Of a stretch of 7,558 bases of DNA, positions 6,844-7,558 are shown piece after piece. Each line of letters opens with the position of its first letter. Position 1 is the first letter of the stretch. The notes below the pieces were generated by a model. The model worked only from the letters and a program-made list of their open reading frames with translations, made no database searches and was not told where the DNA came from. Origin of the DNA: Flavobacteriales bacterium UBA6165 (GTDB lineage: Bacteria > Bacteroidota > Bacteroidia > Flavobacteriales_D > Crocinitomicaceae). Both the position numbers and the translations under genes were made by a program. The stretch lies in contig DIUF01000035.1 of assembly GCA_002422285.1 (NCBI GenBank), forward strand, positions 5,650 through 13,207, in the 5' to 3' direction.

Positions 6844-7558
6844 GGTTTTCTATTTGTGAGATAATCAATCACCTCCGCCGCAGCATGTAATCCAAACAGC
6901 GCAGGCATATAACTAATAGTGCCATAAAACGATTTTTTGAAATTGACGCCGCTGGTCATTTTGAGCGATTTTTTGTCTTGCATTTCGGAGGAAAAAACGG
7001 CTTTGAATCCCGTGCGGATGTTTTCTTTTTTCAAGCGCTTTCTGATGTGAGCACCCATCACGCAATTGTGCACTTTAGAAATATCTGCCACCTGAACACG
7101 TGTCGCATCCATTTTCCCGCCAGCACCCATCGAACTGATAATTCGGATTTTGTTTCGGAAACAATATTGAATTAATGCCAATTTGGGTGTCATCGAGTCG
7201 ATGCAATCCATCACATAATGCGGTCGATCCCTTTCTATTATGGCTTCAATGCGCTCGGGGAGTAGAAATTCGTTCAACACATTCAGCTCAATATTCGGAT
7301 TGATGTCTCGAATGCGTGCGGCCAAAACATCTGCTTTTGAAATACCAACAGTAGATTGCAGCGCGGTAAGTTGTCGATTGATGTTGGTTTCGTCAAAAAC
7401 ATCGCCGTCCATAATGGTCATTTTTCCAATTCCAGCGCGGGCAATAAATTCAGCGGCATAAGAGCCAACACCACCCAATCCACAAATCAAAATATGGCTC
7501 GAAGCGAGTTTGGCCAAGGCTTCTTCTCCAACGAGAAGTTCGGTTCTTTCAAGCCAGT
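6840..7558 (-). CDS. tcdA: tRNA threonylcarbamoyladenosine dehydratase TcdA (N-terminus beyond right edge)
   Basis: TcdA uses ATP to dehydrate t6A at position 37 of ANN-decoding tRNAs into the cyclic form ct6A; it is a cytoplasmic ThiF/E1-like enzyme. The frame is open to the window edge. Before the TTG codon at 7517 the in-frame residues WLERTELLVGEEA match the conserved N-terminus of TcdA proteins, so that TTG is an internal leucine and the true start lies just beyond 7558, probably only a few codons away. Visible length is 238 residues, a little shorter than the 268 of E. coli TcdA. The nucleotide-binding loop is GLGGVGSYAAE (visible residues 26-36). DGDVFDETNINRQ (50-62) holds the Asp and Asn/Arg typical of E1-like adenylation sites. 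MDCIDSM (116-122), GAGGKMDATRVQV (144-156) and AVFSSE (186-191) follow. The C-terminal YGTISYMPALFG replaces the Cys-containing segment of the E. coli protein. The family assignment over other ThiF-like proteins (MoeB, HesA) rests on these motifs and the absence of a zinc CxxC pair. Confidence 0.93.
   Translation of the reverse strand, partial: WLERTELLVGEEALAKLASSHILICGLGGVGSYAAEFIARAGIGKMTIMDGDVFDETNINRQLTALQSTVGISKADVLAARIRDINPNIELNVLNEFLLPERIEAIIERDRPHYVMDCIDSMTPKLALIQYCFRNKIRIISSMGAGGKMDATRVQVADISKVHNCVMGAHIRKRLKKENIRTGFKAVFSSEMQDKKSLKMTSGVNFKKSFYGTISYMPALFGLHAAAEVIDYLTNRKP

Overview
The window looks like a chromosomal segment from a bacterium of the phylum Bacteroidota, most likely a flavobacterium-like lineage. 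The evidence is AT-rich intergenic DNA, start codons without Shine-Dalgarno sequences but with A-rich upstream stretches, promoters of the Bacteroidota type (TTG, about 17-19 bases, TAnnTTTG), Sec signal peptides ending in 'AQ', and one protein with a C-terminal type IX secretion sorting domain. All genes look intact. I see no insertion sequence, CRISPR array, tRNA or rRNA.

Layout. From 1 to 785 (minus) is the N-terminal 60% of a type II citrate synthase (gltA), cut by the left edge, with a plausible promoter just upstream. From 903 to 3756 (minus) is a two-gene unit: a secreted 228-residue protein of unknown family, then a complete dipeptidyl peptidase IV (S9B) whose start overlaps the end of the first gene by 11 bases. 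The 3757-4037 spacer separates divergent units. From 4038 to 5728 (plus) come a secreted PQQ-dependent aldose sugar dehydrogenase of the Asd/YliI type carrying a T9SS tail, and, two bases later, a 100-residue two-pass membrane protein. Converging on it with an 11-base gap is a minus-strand pair: tcdA (tRNA t6A37 cyclisation, cut by the right edge) followed, with an ATGA stop/start overlap, by a secreted class 3 lipase.

Functionally this is a mix of core metabolism (citrate synthase, tRNA modification) and exported catabolic enzymes (peptidase, lipase, sugar dehydrogenase), as is common in polymer-degrading Bacteroidota. There is no obvious single pathway linking them.

The least explained part is the divergent spacer. 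It has a promoter (3857-3886), a bulged hairpin starting exactly at the expected transcription start (3891-3916), and a 13-bp stem with a T-tract (3945-3991). Together these outline a candidate small RNA of about 100 nt. A second promoter with the same architecture, for the sugar dehydrogenase gene, begins inside the terminator stem. This is the best candidate for something undescribed, but it is inferred from sequence alone.
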